This document shows positions 17,808 to 25,066 of a stretch of DNA of 64,000 nt, piece after piece. The notes under the pieces are model-generated. The model saw only the letters and a program-made list of their open reading frames with translations. It did no database searches and had not been told where the DNA came from. Position 1 is the stretch's first letter. Each line of letters opens with the position of its first letter. The position numbers and the translations under genes are program-made. The stretch covers positions 372,001-436,000 of the forward strand of contig NZ_CP103288.1 of assembly GCF_024758005.1 (NCBI RefSeq), read 5' to 3'. This DNA is from Pseudarthrobacter sp. NS4 (GTDB lineage Bacteria; Actinomycetota; Actinomycetes; Actinomycetales; Micrococcaceae).

Positions 17808-17836
17808 GTGACAGAAATAAGTGGGCGTGCTATCAA
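17808..17836 (+). promoter_or_regulatory. Promoter of the ROK gene, predicting a leaderless transcript
   Basis: GTGACA at 17808-17813, a 17-base spacer, then TATCAA at 17831-17836. The ATG of the ROK gene starts seven bases after the -10 box, where transcription itself should begin, and no ribosome-binding site is visible. Confidence 0.6.
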
Positions 17837-17842
17837 TTTCGT

Positions 17843-19063
17843 ATGACCAATACCGCGGCCGGGCGAGCCACCCACCCCGACATCCAGGGGCTGCAGGGGC
17901 GCGCCGGGGATCTTTTCCAGCTCTTGCGTGACGGCCGGGCCCGGACCCGCGCTGAGCTTGCCCTTACCACCGGGCTGGCCCGTTCCACCGTTGCCTCCCG
18001 CATCGACGCGCTGATCGGTTCAGGCCTGGTGGGCCCGGCGGGGGAGGCAAGCTCCAGCGGCGGAAGGCCGCCGTCGCGCTTTGCGTTCAACCCCGCCGCA
18101 CGCGTTGTGCTGGCCGTGGACGTTGGAGCGACCCACGCAGTGGTGGCGGTCACCGACCTTGCCGCCGGCATCCTGGCAGAACGCAGGGTGGAGCAGGAAG
18201 TCGCTGATGGTGCTGAGGCCGTTCTTGACCGAATCATTGCCCTCGGGCTCGAGCTGCTTGCGGAAGCGGGCCGCGGCCTGGGGGACCTTGCCGGAACGGG
18301 CATTGGCCTGCCCGGCCCCGTCGAACATGACACCGGCAGGCCGGTCAAGCCGCCCATCATGCCCGGCTGGGACGGTTTCAACGTAGTCGAGTACGTCCAG
18401 CGCTCGCTGCCCGTCCCCGTCCTGGTGGACAACGACGTTAACATCATGGCACTGGGTGAACGCACGGCCCACTGGCCGGAGCACGACAACTTCCTTTTCA
18501 TCAAGGTTGCCACCGGGGTAGGGGCAGGCATCATCAGCAGCGGCCAGCTGCAGCGCGGCGCCAATGGCACCGCAGGCGACCTGGGCCATGTGCGCGTCCC
18601 GCGCGGTGACAACGTCCTGTGCCGCTGCGGCAACTACGGCTGCCTTGAGGCGCTCGCTTCCGGACCCGCCGTCGCCCGCCAGCTCCAGGAGCTAGGCCTG
18701 GATGCGGCAACGGGAGCCGACGTGCTTCGGCTGGTGCGCGCGGGCAGCACGCAGGCCGTACAGGCTCTGCGCCAGGCCGGGCGCGACGTTGGCGATGTCC
18801 TGGCCACCGTGGTCAACCTGCTCAACCCGTCCATGATCGTGATCGGCGGCAGCGTCGGGGAGGCGGGGGAACACCTGGTGGCCGGGATCCGTGAAGTGGT
18901 GTACCGGCGCTCCCTGCCATTGGCCACCGCCCACCTGCGCATCGGCATCTCGATGGCCGGTTCCCGCGCCGCAATCCTCGGCGCCAGCCAGATGGTTACC
19001 CAGCACGTGCTGTCACCGGACGTCGTCGAGGCGGGGCTTGCGGGGAGCGCTGTGGCCGGCTGA
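17843..19063 (+). CDS. ROK family transcriptional repressor
   Basis: 406 residues. An N-terminal winged helix-turn-helix (about 20-75: TRAELALTTGLARSTVASRIDALIGSGLV) precedes a ROK sugar-kinase-like domain with DVGATHAV (phosphate loop), VDNDVN (catalytic-type Asp) and the zinc motif CRCGNYGCLEA. By family logic it binds DNA and is released by the sugar or sugar phosphate it senses. It is divergent from the five-gene operon and overlaps its promoter region, so it very probably controls that operon and itself. Confidence 0.92.
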   Translation: MTNTAAGRATHPDIQGLQGRAGDLFQLLRDGRARTRAELALTTGLARSTVASRIDALIGSGLVGPAGEASSSGGRPPSRFAFNPAARVVLAVDVGATHAVVAVTDLAAGILAERRVEQEVADGAEAVLDRIIALGLELLAEAGRGLGDLAGTGIGLPGPVEHDTGRPVKPPIMPGWDGFNVVEYVQRSLPVPVLVDNDVNIMALGERTAHWPEHDNFLFIKVATGVGAGIISSGQLQRGANGTAGDLGHVRVPRGDNVLCRCGNYGCLEALASGPAVARQLQELGLDAATGADVLRLVRAGSTQAVQALRQAGRDVGDVLATVVNLLNPSMIVIGGSVGEAGEHLVAGIREVVYRRSLPLATAHLRIGISMAGSRAAILGASQMVTQHVLSPDVVEAGLAGSAVAG

Positions 19064-19073
19064 GCCCGGGCAG

Positions 19074-19111
19074 AAAAAATCCGGCCCTGGTGAGGTGATC
19101 ACCAGGGCCGG
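19074..19111 (-). terminator. Rho-independent terminator (13-bp stem)
   Basis: A perfect 13-base stem (19081-19093 with 19099-19111) closes on GGTGA. On the minus strand it is followed by six U residues (A-run at 19074-19079), so it terminates the BCCT transporter gene and may also stop ROK transcription. Confidence 0.85.
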
Positions 19112-19121
19112 AAGTTTGGCG

Positions 19122-21065
19122 CTACTTCGTAACGGTTTCCCTACCGGGGCTTCCCCCGGGGCAGGAGCCTGAGTCAGGGCACGTTTCGCCGCATTCGTGC
19201 CGTGTCACGAGGTCGAACTGGACGCCGTTGTGTTGCTCGACTCCCGTGCGGATGGCCCGTTCCACCACGTTGTCGGCCAGCCGGCGACGCAAGGAGAGCG
19301 GGTCGCGGCGGAGGTCCTTGAGGAGAGCGAAACAGAGCAACAACATAACGATTACGAAGGGCAGGGCCGCCACAATAGTGATGCGTTGAAGTCCTGACAG
19401 TGCCGCGGCGGGTTCATCACCTCCGGCCAGGAGCATGACGGAAGCCACCGCGCCGGTGAGCAGGCCCCAGAAGATGACCAGGCGCCGGGATGGGTCATTG
19501 GCGCCGTTGGAGCTCAACGAAGCTATCACGATAGAGGCCGAGTCGGCACTGGTGACGAAGAAGTTTGCAATGAGGACCATGGCCAGCACTATGACGGCGG
19601 TGACTGCCCAACCCGGCATGCCCAGGTTCTTGATCACATCGAAGAGTGCTCCGTCGAAACTAATGGACGGGGCTCCGTCCACCATGGTAACCAGGCCCGG
19701 CGTGCCTGCCTTATCGGCCTCGCGCTGGATGTCGAAAGCTGCCCCGCCGAAGATGCTGAACCAGATGACGGTGACGACGCTGGGAACCAGCAGCACGCCC
19801 GTGACGAACTGGCGGATGGTGCGGCCGCGGCTGATGCGGGCAATGAACAGTCCTACAAACGGCGTCCAGGAGATCCACCATGCCCAGTAGAAGATGGTCC
19901 AGCTGGACATCCAGCTGCGCAGGGCCTCATCGCCTACGGCCTCCGTGCGGGACGACATTTCCGCGAGGTCGCGGGTGTAGTCACCGACGGCCGAAGGGAT
20001 CAGGTTGAGGATGAACAGGGTGGGACCTGCGACGAAGACGATCAAGGCCAGGGTGGCGGCCAGGATCATGTTGATGTTCGAGAGCCATTGGATGCCGCGG
20101 CTGATGCCCGAAACGGCGGAGGCGACGAAGCCGCATGTCAGGATTGCGATGATCACCACGAGTACCGGGGTGCCAATTTCTCCAAGCCAGCCGTTCGAGG
20201 TCAGGCCGTTGCCGATCTGCATTGCGCCCAGGCCCAGTGAAGCCGCAGTTCCGAAGAGGGTGGCCAAGATGGCCAGGATGTTGATGAATTTTCCGATAGG
20301 TCCTTCTACCCTCTTGATGCCGAAGAGCGAGGTGAAGGCTGCGGAGATGAGCTGCCTGCGGCCCAGGCGGAAGCTTCCGTAGGCCATGGCGATGCCCACT
20401 ACTGCGTACATCGCCCAAGGGTGCAGGGCCCAGTGGAAGATCGAGGTGGCCATAGCCGTTTGGATGGCCTCGGGGGTCCTTCCGTCCACCGTCCCCGGTG
20501 GTGGGGAGACGAAGTGGTAGAGGGGTTCGGCCACGCCGTAGAACATCAGCCCGATGCCCATGCCAGCGGCAAAGAGCATCGCGATCCAGGATACCGTCCG
20601 GAATTCCGGCTTCTCGCCGTCCTTGCCCAGCGGGATGTTGCCGAACTTGCCGAGGGCAAGCCACAGGACAAAGACCACAAAGATCGAAGCCGTGATCATG
20701 AAAAGCCACCCGGTGTACTCCATGACCCAGTTGAGGGCCCCGGTGGAGGTCGCGGCGAGGTTATCCTTTCCGACGAAGCCCCAGACCACAAAGGCGATGG
20801 CGAAGACGCCCGTGATCCCGAAGGTGACTTTGTCAAGGATGTGTCTGCGGTTACGGCGTTCGGAGACGGCCTGCTCCGTTTTGCCCTGGCGCAGCTCCTC
20901 CAGGATCTGCTCGTATTCTTCTGTCTCGGGGAGAACAGTTGTTTCGGTTTCTTGAAGTGTGCTTCCCGTGCTTTCGGGGTCCGGGCGTGCAGGAGCATCC
21001 AGCGGGTCGTTGTCCGCGGGACGTTCGTTCGGTTTGGGGGACGTTATTTCACTGTTGATTGCCAT
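19122..21065 (-). CDS. BCCT family transporter (choline/betaine type)
   Basis: 647 residues from ATG 21065 (MAINSEITSP), with AAAGGACC ahead. About 75 acidic, disordered residues precede twelve transmembrane helices. The BCCT signature WISWTPFVGLFIARISRGRT is exact, and MGIGLMFYGVAEPL is present. It should import a quaternary ammonium compound with Na+ or H+. The cytoplasmic C-terminus ends in an unusual Cys-rich stretch (HECGETCPDSGSC). A 61-residue open frame lies 37 bases upstream. Its position beside the Rieske oxygenase and dimethylglycine oxidase genes points to glycine betaine or a related N-methylated substrate as nutrient. Confidence 0.92.
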   Translation of the reverse strand: MAINSEITSPKPNERPADNDPLDAPARPDPESTGSTLQETETTVLPETEEYEQILEELRQGKTEQAVSERRNRRHILDKVTFGITGVFAIAFVVWGFVGKDNLAATSTGALNWVMEYTGWLFMITASIFVVFVLWLALGKFGNIPLGKDGEKPEFRTVSWIAMLFAAGMGIGLMFYGVAEPLYHFVSPPPGTVDGRTPEAIQTAMATSIFHWALHPWAMYAVVGIAMAYGSFRLGRRQLISAAFTSLFGIKRVEGPIGKFINILAILATLFGTAASLGLGAMQIGNGLTSNGWLGEIGTPVLVVIIAILTCGFVASAVSGISRGIQWLSNINMILAATLALIVFVAGPTLFILNLIPSAVGDYTRDLAEMSSRTEAVGDEALRSWMSSWTIFYWAWWISWTPFVGLFIARISRGRTIRQFVTGVLLVPSVVTVIWFSIFGGAAFDIQREADKAGTPGLVTMVDGAPSISFDGALFDVIKNLGMPGWAVTAVIVLAMVLIANFFVTSADSASIVIASLSSNGANDPSRRLVIFWGLLTGAVASVMLLAGGDEPAAALSGLQRITIVAALPFVIVMLLLCFALLKDLRRDPLSLRRRLADNVVERAIRTGVEQHNGVQFDLVTRHECGETCPDSGSCPGGSPGRETVTK

Positions 21066-21102
21066 GAGCGGGTCCTTTACTCGGCGAGTCATGGGCGTGC
21101 GT

Positions 21103-21288
21103 TTAAGCATGGCCTTGCGGCATTGATCCGGGCAGTTTGGGGGCCTGGCCCGGTTCGATGACCATGACGTTGCCGTCGGTGGCGAAAATTTCGCCGTTTC
21201 CGTATGGAAGACGGCCACAGGCGGAGCTGTGGCCAGTCAGAGTGCCTCCCCGCGCGGTGTTCTTACCGAACGGGCAGGGCTTGTGCAT
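21103..21288 (-). CDS. Small protein upstream of the BCCT transporter
   Basis: 61 residues starting MHKPCPFGKNTARGGT, from ATG 21288 with AGAGGTG five bases ahead. It has two cysteines (residues 5 and 25) in CPFGKN and SACGRLPYGNG, and a C-terminal half with a run of short strands (GEIFATDGNVMVIEPG). I do not recognise a family. The ribosome-binding site and tight spacing to the BCCT gene argue that it is real and co-expressed. It might be a metal-binding or transporter-associated protein; that is conjecture. Confidence 0.55.
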   Translation of the reverse strand: MHKPCPFGKNTARGGTLTGHSSACGRLPYGNGEIFATDGNVMVIEPGQAPKLPGSMPQGHA

Positions 21289-21365
21289 GGTGCACCTCTT
21301 TAGGTTCAAGGTTCTTGTTCACAGGGAGGGGCCCGGGAGCCCCTGGGGCGGTGTTCCGCAAGAGT

Positions 21366-21389
21366 CAACAGAACTCGCGCTAGGCAACA
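21366..21389 (-). promoter_or_regulatory. Element copy A of a duplicated 24-bp operator-like site
   Basis: Read on the minus strand it runs TGTTGC, a CGCGA core, then TGTTG, with the two TGTTG blocks 19 bases apart. Aligned with copy B at 21471-21494 on the plus strand it matches at 19 of 24 positions. It lies 78-101 bases ahead of the small protein/BCCT genes. Confidence 0.6.
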
Positions 21390-21470
21390 GAGTGAACTAC
21401 GCCACAGTCAAAGTCAAGGTTTCTCCACATCCTCCGTAACCCTTGACAGTGGAAGTGTCATGGGTCACGC

Positions 21471-21494
21471 TGTTGCATATCGCGATTCATGTTG
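21471..21494 (+). promoter_or_regulatory. Element copy B of a duplicated 24-bp operator-like site
   Basis: TGTTGC, a CGCGA core and TGTTG with 19-base periodicity, in the opposite orientation to copy A. It lies 27-50 bases ahead of the reductase start at 21521. A TTGACA box lies at 21443-21448, and TGACA/TGTCA arms span 21444-21460. Confidence 0.6.
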
Positions 21495-21520
21495 CGTAAG
21501 AAGCGATCCGGAAGGAAATT

Positions 21521-22723
21521 ATGCAGACGCTTGCGATCGTGGGAGCCTCCCTGGCCGGCCTTTCAGCCGCCCGGGCGGCACGCGCTCAAGGCTTCGCCGG
21601 ACGGCTGGTCATCATTGGCGATGAACAGCACCGTCCCTACGACAGGCCCCCTCTCTCCAAGGACTTCCTCTTGGGCACTATTACGTCCGAGGACCTGTTC
21701 CTGGAAACGGCTGACGACGGGCTCCAGGCGGAATGGATCCTTGGCGTTGCCGCCGTGGGCCTCGACGCCGCCAGCCGGACTATAAAGCTTTCAGATGGGC
21801 AATCGGTGGCCGCTGACGGAGTCGTCATCGCCACCGGTGCCCGTTGCCGCCAGCTTCCCGCACTGGCCGGCCTGGACAATGTCTCCAACCTCCGCACCAT
21901 TGCCGACGCCGAACGCCTGGCACCGCGGCTGGTTGCCGGGGACCGCATGGTCATCATCGGGGCAGGCTTCATCGGAGCAGAGGTTGCCTCCGCCGCCGCA
22001 GCACGCGGCATGGATGTCACCATGATCAACAACAACCCGCTCCCCTTCACGGCCCAGCTGGGACCGGACATGGGCGCAACGGTGGCCAGGCTGCACACCG
22101 CCAACGGCGTCAATCTCGTCTGCGGGACGGCGATCGAGTCCATCGACACGTCGGAAAGCTCGGTCACCGGGCTCCGGCTGGCTGATGGACGCTACCTTCC
22201 CGCCGATGTCATGGTGGTGGGAATCGGTGCCGAACCCAACGTGGAGTGGCTGGAAGGCTCCGGGGTTGAGCTCCGCGACGGCGTACTGTGCGACTCCATG
22301 GGACGCACAAACATCCCGGGCATCGTCGCAGTCGGAGACTGCGCTGCCTGGTTCGAGGTTGGCACGGGCAAGCACCGCCGGGTTGAGCACTGGACCGGCG
22401 CCCTGGAACGCTCGGCCCTCGCCGTCCAGGCGCTGCTGGACGACGATGCCCCGCAGCAGCCGCTGAAGCCGCCTTACTTCTGGTCTGACCAGCACGGGGT
22501 GAAAATCCAGTTCGCGGGCCATTCCGCCGGGTACGACCGGCTTGAGATAGAAGCCGGCAACCCGGAGGAGCACAGCTTCCTTGCCGTCTACTACCTAAGC
22601 GATACCCCGGTGGCAGTGCTTGGCATGAACCAGCCCAGGCTCTTCACCAAGTGGCGCCGCAGCATCGGGACACCCGTTGCCCGGCCGGCTCCTGCACCGC
22701 TTGCGGTTTCGGCAGCATCCTAG
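21521..22723 (+). CDS. FAD-dependent NAD(P)H:ferredoxin/Rieske reductase
   Basis: 400 residues. Two dinucleotide-binding motifs are seen: VGASLAGLSAARAARAQG (FAD; here GASLAG) near the N-terminus and IGAGFIGAEVASAAAARG (NADH) near residue 150. RPPLSKDFL and the FAD-closing VAVGDCA complete the pattern of the BphA4/PdR-type reductases. It would pass electrons from NAD(P)H through a ferredoxin to the Rieske oxygenase encoded just downstream. GGAAGGAAATT gives a good ribosome-binding site. It is divergent from the BCCT transporter genes. Confidence 0.9.
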   Translation: MQTLAIVGASLAGLSAARAARAQGFAGRLVIIGDEQHRPYDRPPLSKDFLLGTITSEDLFLETADDGLQAEWILGVAAVGLDAASRTIKLSDGQSVAADGVVIATGARCRQLPALAGLDNVSNLRTIADAERLAPRLVAGDRMVIIGAGFIGAEVASAAAARGMDVTMINNNPLPFTAQLGPDMGATVARLHTANGVNLVCGTAIESIDTSESSVTGLRLADGRYLPADVMVVGIGAEPNVEWLEGSGVELRDGVLCDSMGRTNIPGIVAVGDCAAWFEVGTGKHRRVEHWTGALERSALAVQALLDDDAPQQPLKPPYFWSDQHGVKIQFAGHSAGYDRLEIEAGNPEEHSFLAVYYLSDTPVAVLGMNQPRLFTKWRRSIGTPVARPAPAPLAVSAAS

Positions 22724-22731
22724 CTCCCACT

Positions 22732-22840
22732 AAGTCAGGTTCCGTACAGAACCTTTTGCCCTGACTTGTCATACAGGGGGCCATGCCCCCCACCCATTTT
22801 TGGCTTTACCAAGCTTCCACACGCAATTTTTTGCCGTGTG
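22732..22840 (+). promoter_or_regulatory. Structured leader between reductase and Rieske genes (three hairpins)
   Basis: First, AAGTCAGG pairs with CCTGACTT (22732-22767), enclosing AGGTTC/GAACCT followed by UUUU, a weak terminator for the reductase. Second, GGGGGC/GCCCCC with a CAT loop (22776-22790). Third, CACACGCAA/TTGCCGTGTG with a UUUU loop (22818-22840), ending just ahead of the ribosome-binding site. Together they suggest read-through or translation control. Confidence 0.5.
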
Positions 22841-22855
22841 TCCTGAGGAGGAACA

Positions 22856-24085
22856 TTGACCACAGAAGTGACCACCCCGAGTTTGATTCCTACGTTGTCG
22901 GGTTTGACGTATGTGGATGAGGCGGTGTTCCGTGCGGAGCAGGAGCGGATTTTTGAGCAGATGTGGTTCTGTGCCATCCGTTCTGCGGATCTGGACAAGG
23001 CCGGTGCGTGGAAAACGGTTCAGATCGGCCGGGAGTCGGTGTTGATCAGCCGTACCCGCAAGGGCGCTATCCGCGCTTTTTACAATGTCTGCCGGCACCG
23101 TGGTGTGAAGCTGTGCATGGAGGAGCAGGGCGAAGCTGCCCGTTCGTTCCAGTGCCCGTACCACGCCTGGACGTATGACTTTGAGGGCAAGCTCATCGCC
23201 GCGCCGAACCTGACCAAGATGCCGGACATCGACCGGGACGAGTACGGCCTGGTGAAGGTCCACGTCCGCGAGTACCTGGGTTATGTGTGGGTGTGTTTGG
23301 CTGATGAGCCGCCGTCGTTCGAAGAGGACGTCATGGGCGCCATCGAGGAGCGCCTGGGTGACCTGAAGGCGATCGAGGGCTACGACGTGGCGAACCTGGC
23401 CCTGGGCCGGCGGATCAGGTACGACGTGAAGGCGAACTGGAAGCTCATCATTGAGAACTTCATGGAGTGTTACCACTGTGCCACCATCCACCCGGAACTG
23501 ACCGAGGTGCTGCCGGAGTTCGCCGACGGGCTGGCCGCGCAGTACTTTGTGGGCCACGGTGCGGAGTTCGGTGAGGACGTCAAGGGCTTCACCGTGGACG
23601 GCTCCGAGGGCCTGGACGTGATTCCCGGGGTGGGCGAGGACCAGGACCGTCGCTACTACGCGATCACCATCAAGCCCACCGTGTTCGTGAACCTGGTCCC
23701 GGATCATGTGATCATCCACCGGATGTTCCCGCTGGCCGCTGACCACACCATCGTCGAATGCGACTGGCTCTACCTGCCCTCGGTGGTCGAGTCCGGCAAG
23801 GACGTCTCGGCGTCCGTGGAGCTGTTCCACCGGGTGAACATGCAGGACTTCGACGCGTGCGAGCGCTGCCAGCCCGGCATGGCCTCCAAGACCTACGCCA
23901 AGGGCGGCGTGCTGGTCCCCAGCGAGCACCACATCGGCGCGTTCCACGACTGGATCCAGGAAAAAGTCGGCGACGTGCAGCACTCAGGGGACGTCCGCAT
24001 GGGCATCACCGCGGACACCCCGCCGCTGATCGAACGGGCCCAAACCCTCGAACGCAACGAAGCCCACACAGCCCCGGCCTCCTAA
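22856..24085 (+). CDS. Rieske non-heme iron oxygenase, alpha subunit (betaine demethylase type)
   Basis: 409 residues. The start is TTG 22856, fixed by GAGGAGG five bases ahead. The Rieske [2Fe-2S] cluster motif is CRHRGVKLC then CPYHAW (C-x-H, 17 residues, C-x-x-H). The catalytic iron site is ENFMECYHCATIHPEL. This is the GbcA/stachydrine-demethylase branch of ring-hydroxylating oxygenases, which remove a methyl group as formaldehyde. With the transporter, reductase and dimethylglycine oxidase nearby, glycine betaine to dimethylglycine is the most likely reaction. No ferredoxin gene is visible in the window. Codon use in the first half favours G/T third positions compared with neighbours. 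Confidence 0.9.
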   Translation: MTTEVTTPSLIPTLSGLTYVDEAVFRAEQERIFEQMWFCAIRSADLDKAGAWKTVQIGRESVLISRTRKGAIRAFYNVCRHRGVKLCMEEQGEAARSFQCPYHAWTYDFEGKLIAAPNLTKMPDIDRDEYGLVKVHVREYLGYVWVCLADEPPSFEEDVMGAIEERLGDLKAIEGYDVANLALGRRIRYDVKANWKLIIENFMECYHCATIHPELTEVLPEFADGLAAQYFVGHGAEFGEDVKGFTVDGSEGLDVIPGVGEDQDRRYYAITIKPTVFVNLVPDHVIIHRMFPLAADHTIVECDWLYLPSVVESGKDVSASVELFHRVNMQDFDACERCQPGMASKTYAKGGVLVPSEHHIGAFHDWIQEKVGDVQHSGDVRMGITADTPPLIERAQTLERNEAHTAPAS

Positions 24086-24112
24086 AACCCCGCAACAAAA
24101 CAAGCACAACCA

Positions 24113-24158
24113 AACATAGTGATGGCCCCGGACCAAGGTCCGGGGCCATCACTATGTT
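24113..24158. terminator. 46-bp near-perfect palindrome between convergent genes
   Basis: Two 22-base arms are perfectly complementary around a central AA (24135-24136). It lies between the stop of the Rieske gene (+) and the stop of fdhD (-). No U-tract follows on either side, but position and stability fit a bidirectional terminator. Confidence 0.7.
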
Positions 24159-24175
24159 GCAGCCTTGAGCGTTAG

Positions 24176-25066
24176 TCAGGCGGGAAGCTGGAGGGTGTCG
24201 TTTTCCTGGCGTGCCGCATTGCGGGGGCGCCCTACCCGGTCCCGGCCCGCGTAGACGTTGAGGCTGTGTCCCCGGCTGAATCCCACCAGGGTCACTCCCA
24301 TTTCTTCAGCGAGGTCGGCGGCCAGGCTTGATGGAGCACTGACGGCGGCCAGGACCGGGATCCCTGCCAGGGCGGCTTTCTGGACGAGCTCGAAAGAGGC
24401 CCGGCCGGACACCTGCAGTACCGTGCCCCGCAGTGGCAGCAGCCCCTGCCGCAGTGCCCAGCCCACCACCTTATCGACGGCGTTGTGGCGGCCTACGTCC
24501 TCCCGCACGCACAGCAGTTCCGGTTCGTCGCCGTCCACCCTGAACAGGCCAGCCGCATGGACGCCTCCCGTCTTGTCGAAGACGGCCTGGGCTTCGCGCA
24601 GCCTCTCCGGCAATTCGGCCAGGACGTCGACGGGTATCCGCAGCCCGTCCTGGGAGGGGTCGAAGTGAAGGGTCTTGCGGACGGCGTCGATGGACTCGGT
24701 CCCGCAGATGCCACAGGAACTGGATGTGTAGACGTGCCGCATGGTGTCCGGCATGGGCACGTCCGGCGCCAACTGGGCGTCAACCACGTTGAAGGTCTGG
24801 ACGTCGCCATTCCTTCCGGCGCAGAAGCGCAGGGAGACCAGCTCCGACTGGTGGCGGATGACGCCCTCGGAGACGAGGAATCCGGCCACCAGGTCGAAGT
24901 CATCCCCGGGAGTCCTCATGGTGACGGAAAAGGAGCGGCCGGAAAGCCTGATCTCGAGCGGTTCCTCAGCGGCCAGGACGTCTTCCTTGAACCGGACGGG
25001 GTGTTCGGTGGCGGACCCATCCAAACGGAACCGGTGGATCTTCCGGCGCTGGGTCATGCGTGCCAT
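24176..25066 (-). CDS. fdhD: Formate dehydrogenase accessory sulfurtransferase FdhD
   Basis: 296 residues. The persulfide-carrying motif is intact (SSSCGICGTESID). REDVGRHNAVDKVVG and the C-terminal RGHSLNVYAG match the family. FdhD passes sulfur to the bis-MGD molybdenum cofactor, which activates formate dehydrogenase. The start overlaps the end of moeA by 13 bases. No formate dehydrogenase subunit is in the window. Upstream purU makes formate, which explains the placement. Confidence 0.95.
   Translation of the reverse strand: MARMTQRRKIHRFRLDGSATEHPVRFKEDVLAAEEPLEIRLSGRSFSVTMRTPGDDFDLVAGFLVSEGVIRHQSELVSLRFCAGRNGDVQTFNVVDAQLAPDVPMPDTMRHVYTSSSCGICGTESIDAVRKTLHFDPSQDGLRIPVDVLAELPERLREAQAVFDKTGGVHAAGLFRVDGDEPELLCVREDVGRHNAVDKVVGWALRQGLLPLRGTVLQVSGRASFELVQKAALAGIPVLAAVSAPSSLAADLAEEMGVTLVGFSRGHSLNVYAGRDRVGRPRNAARQENDTLQLPA

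Noticed and set aside
22769..23983. 404-codon open frame antisense to the Rieske gene, and similar long antisense frames (for example 36539-37924, 14609-15802)
   Set aside because: They mirror strongly supported genes, have His/Val/Arg-rich composition typical of high-GC shadow frames, and show no domain.
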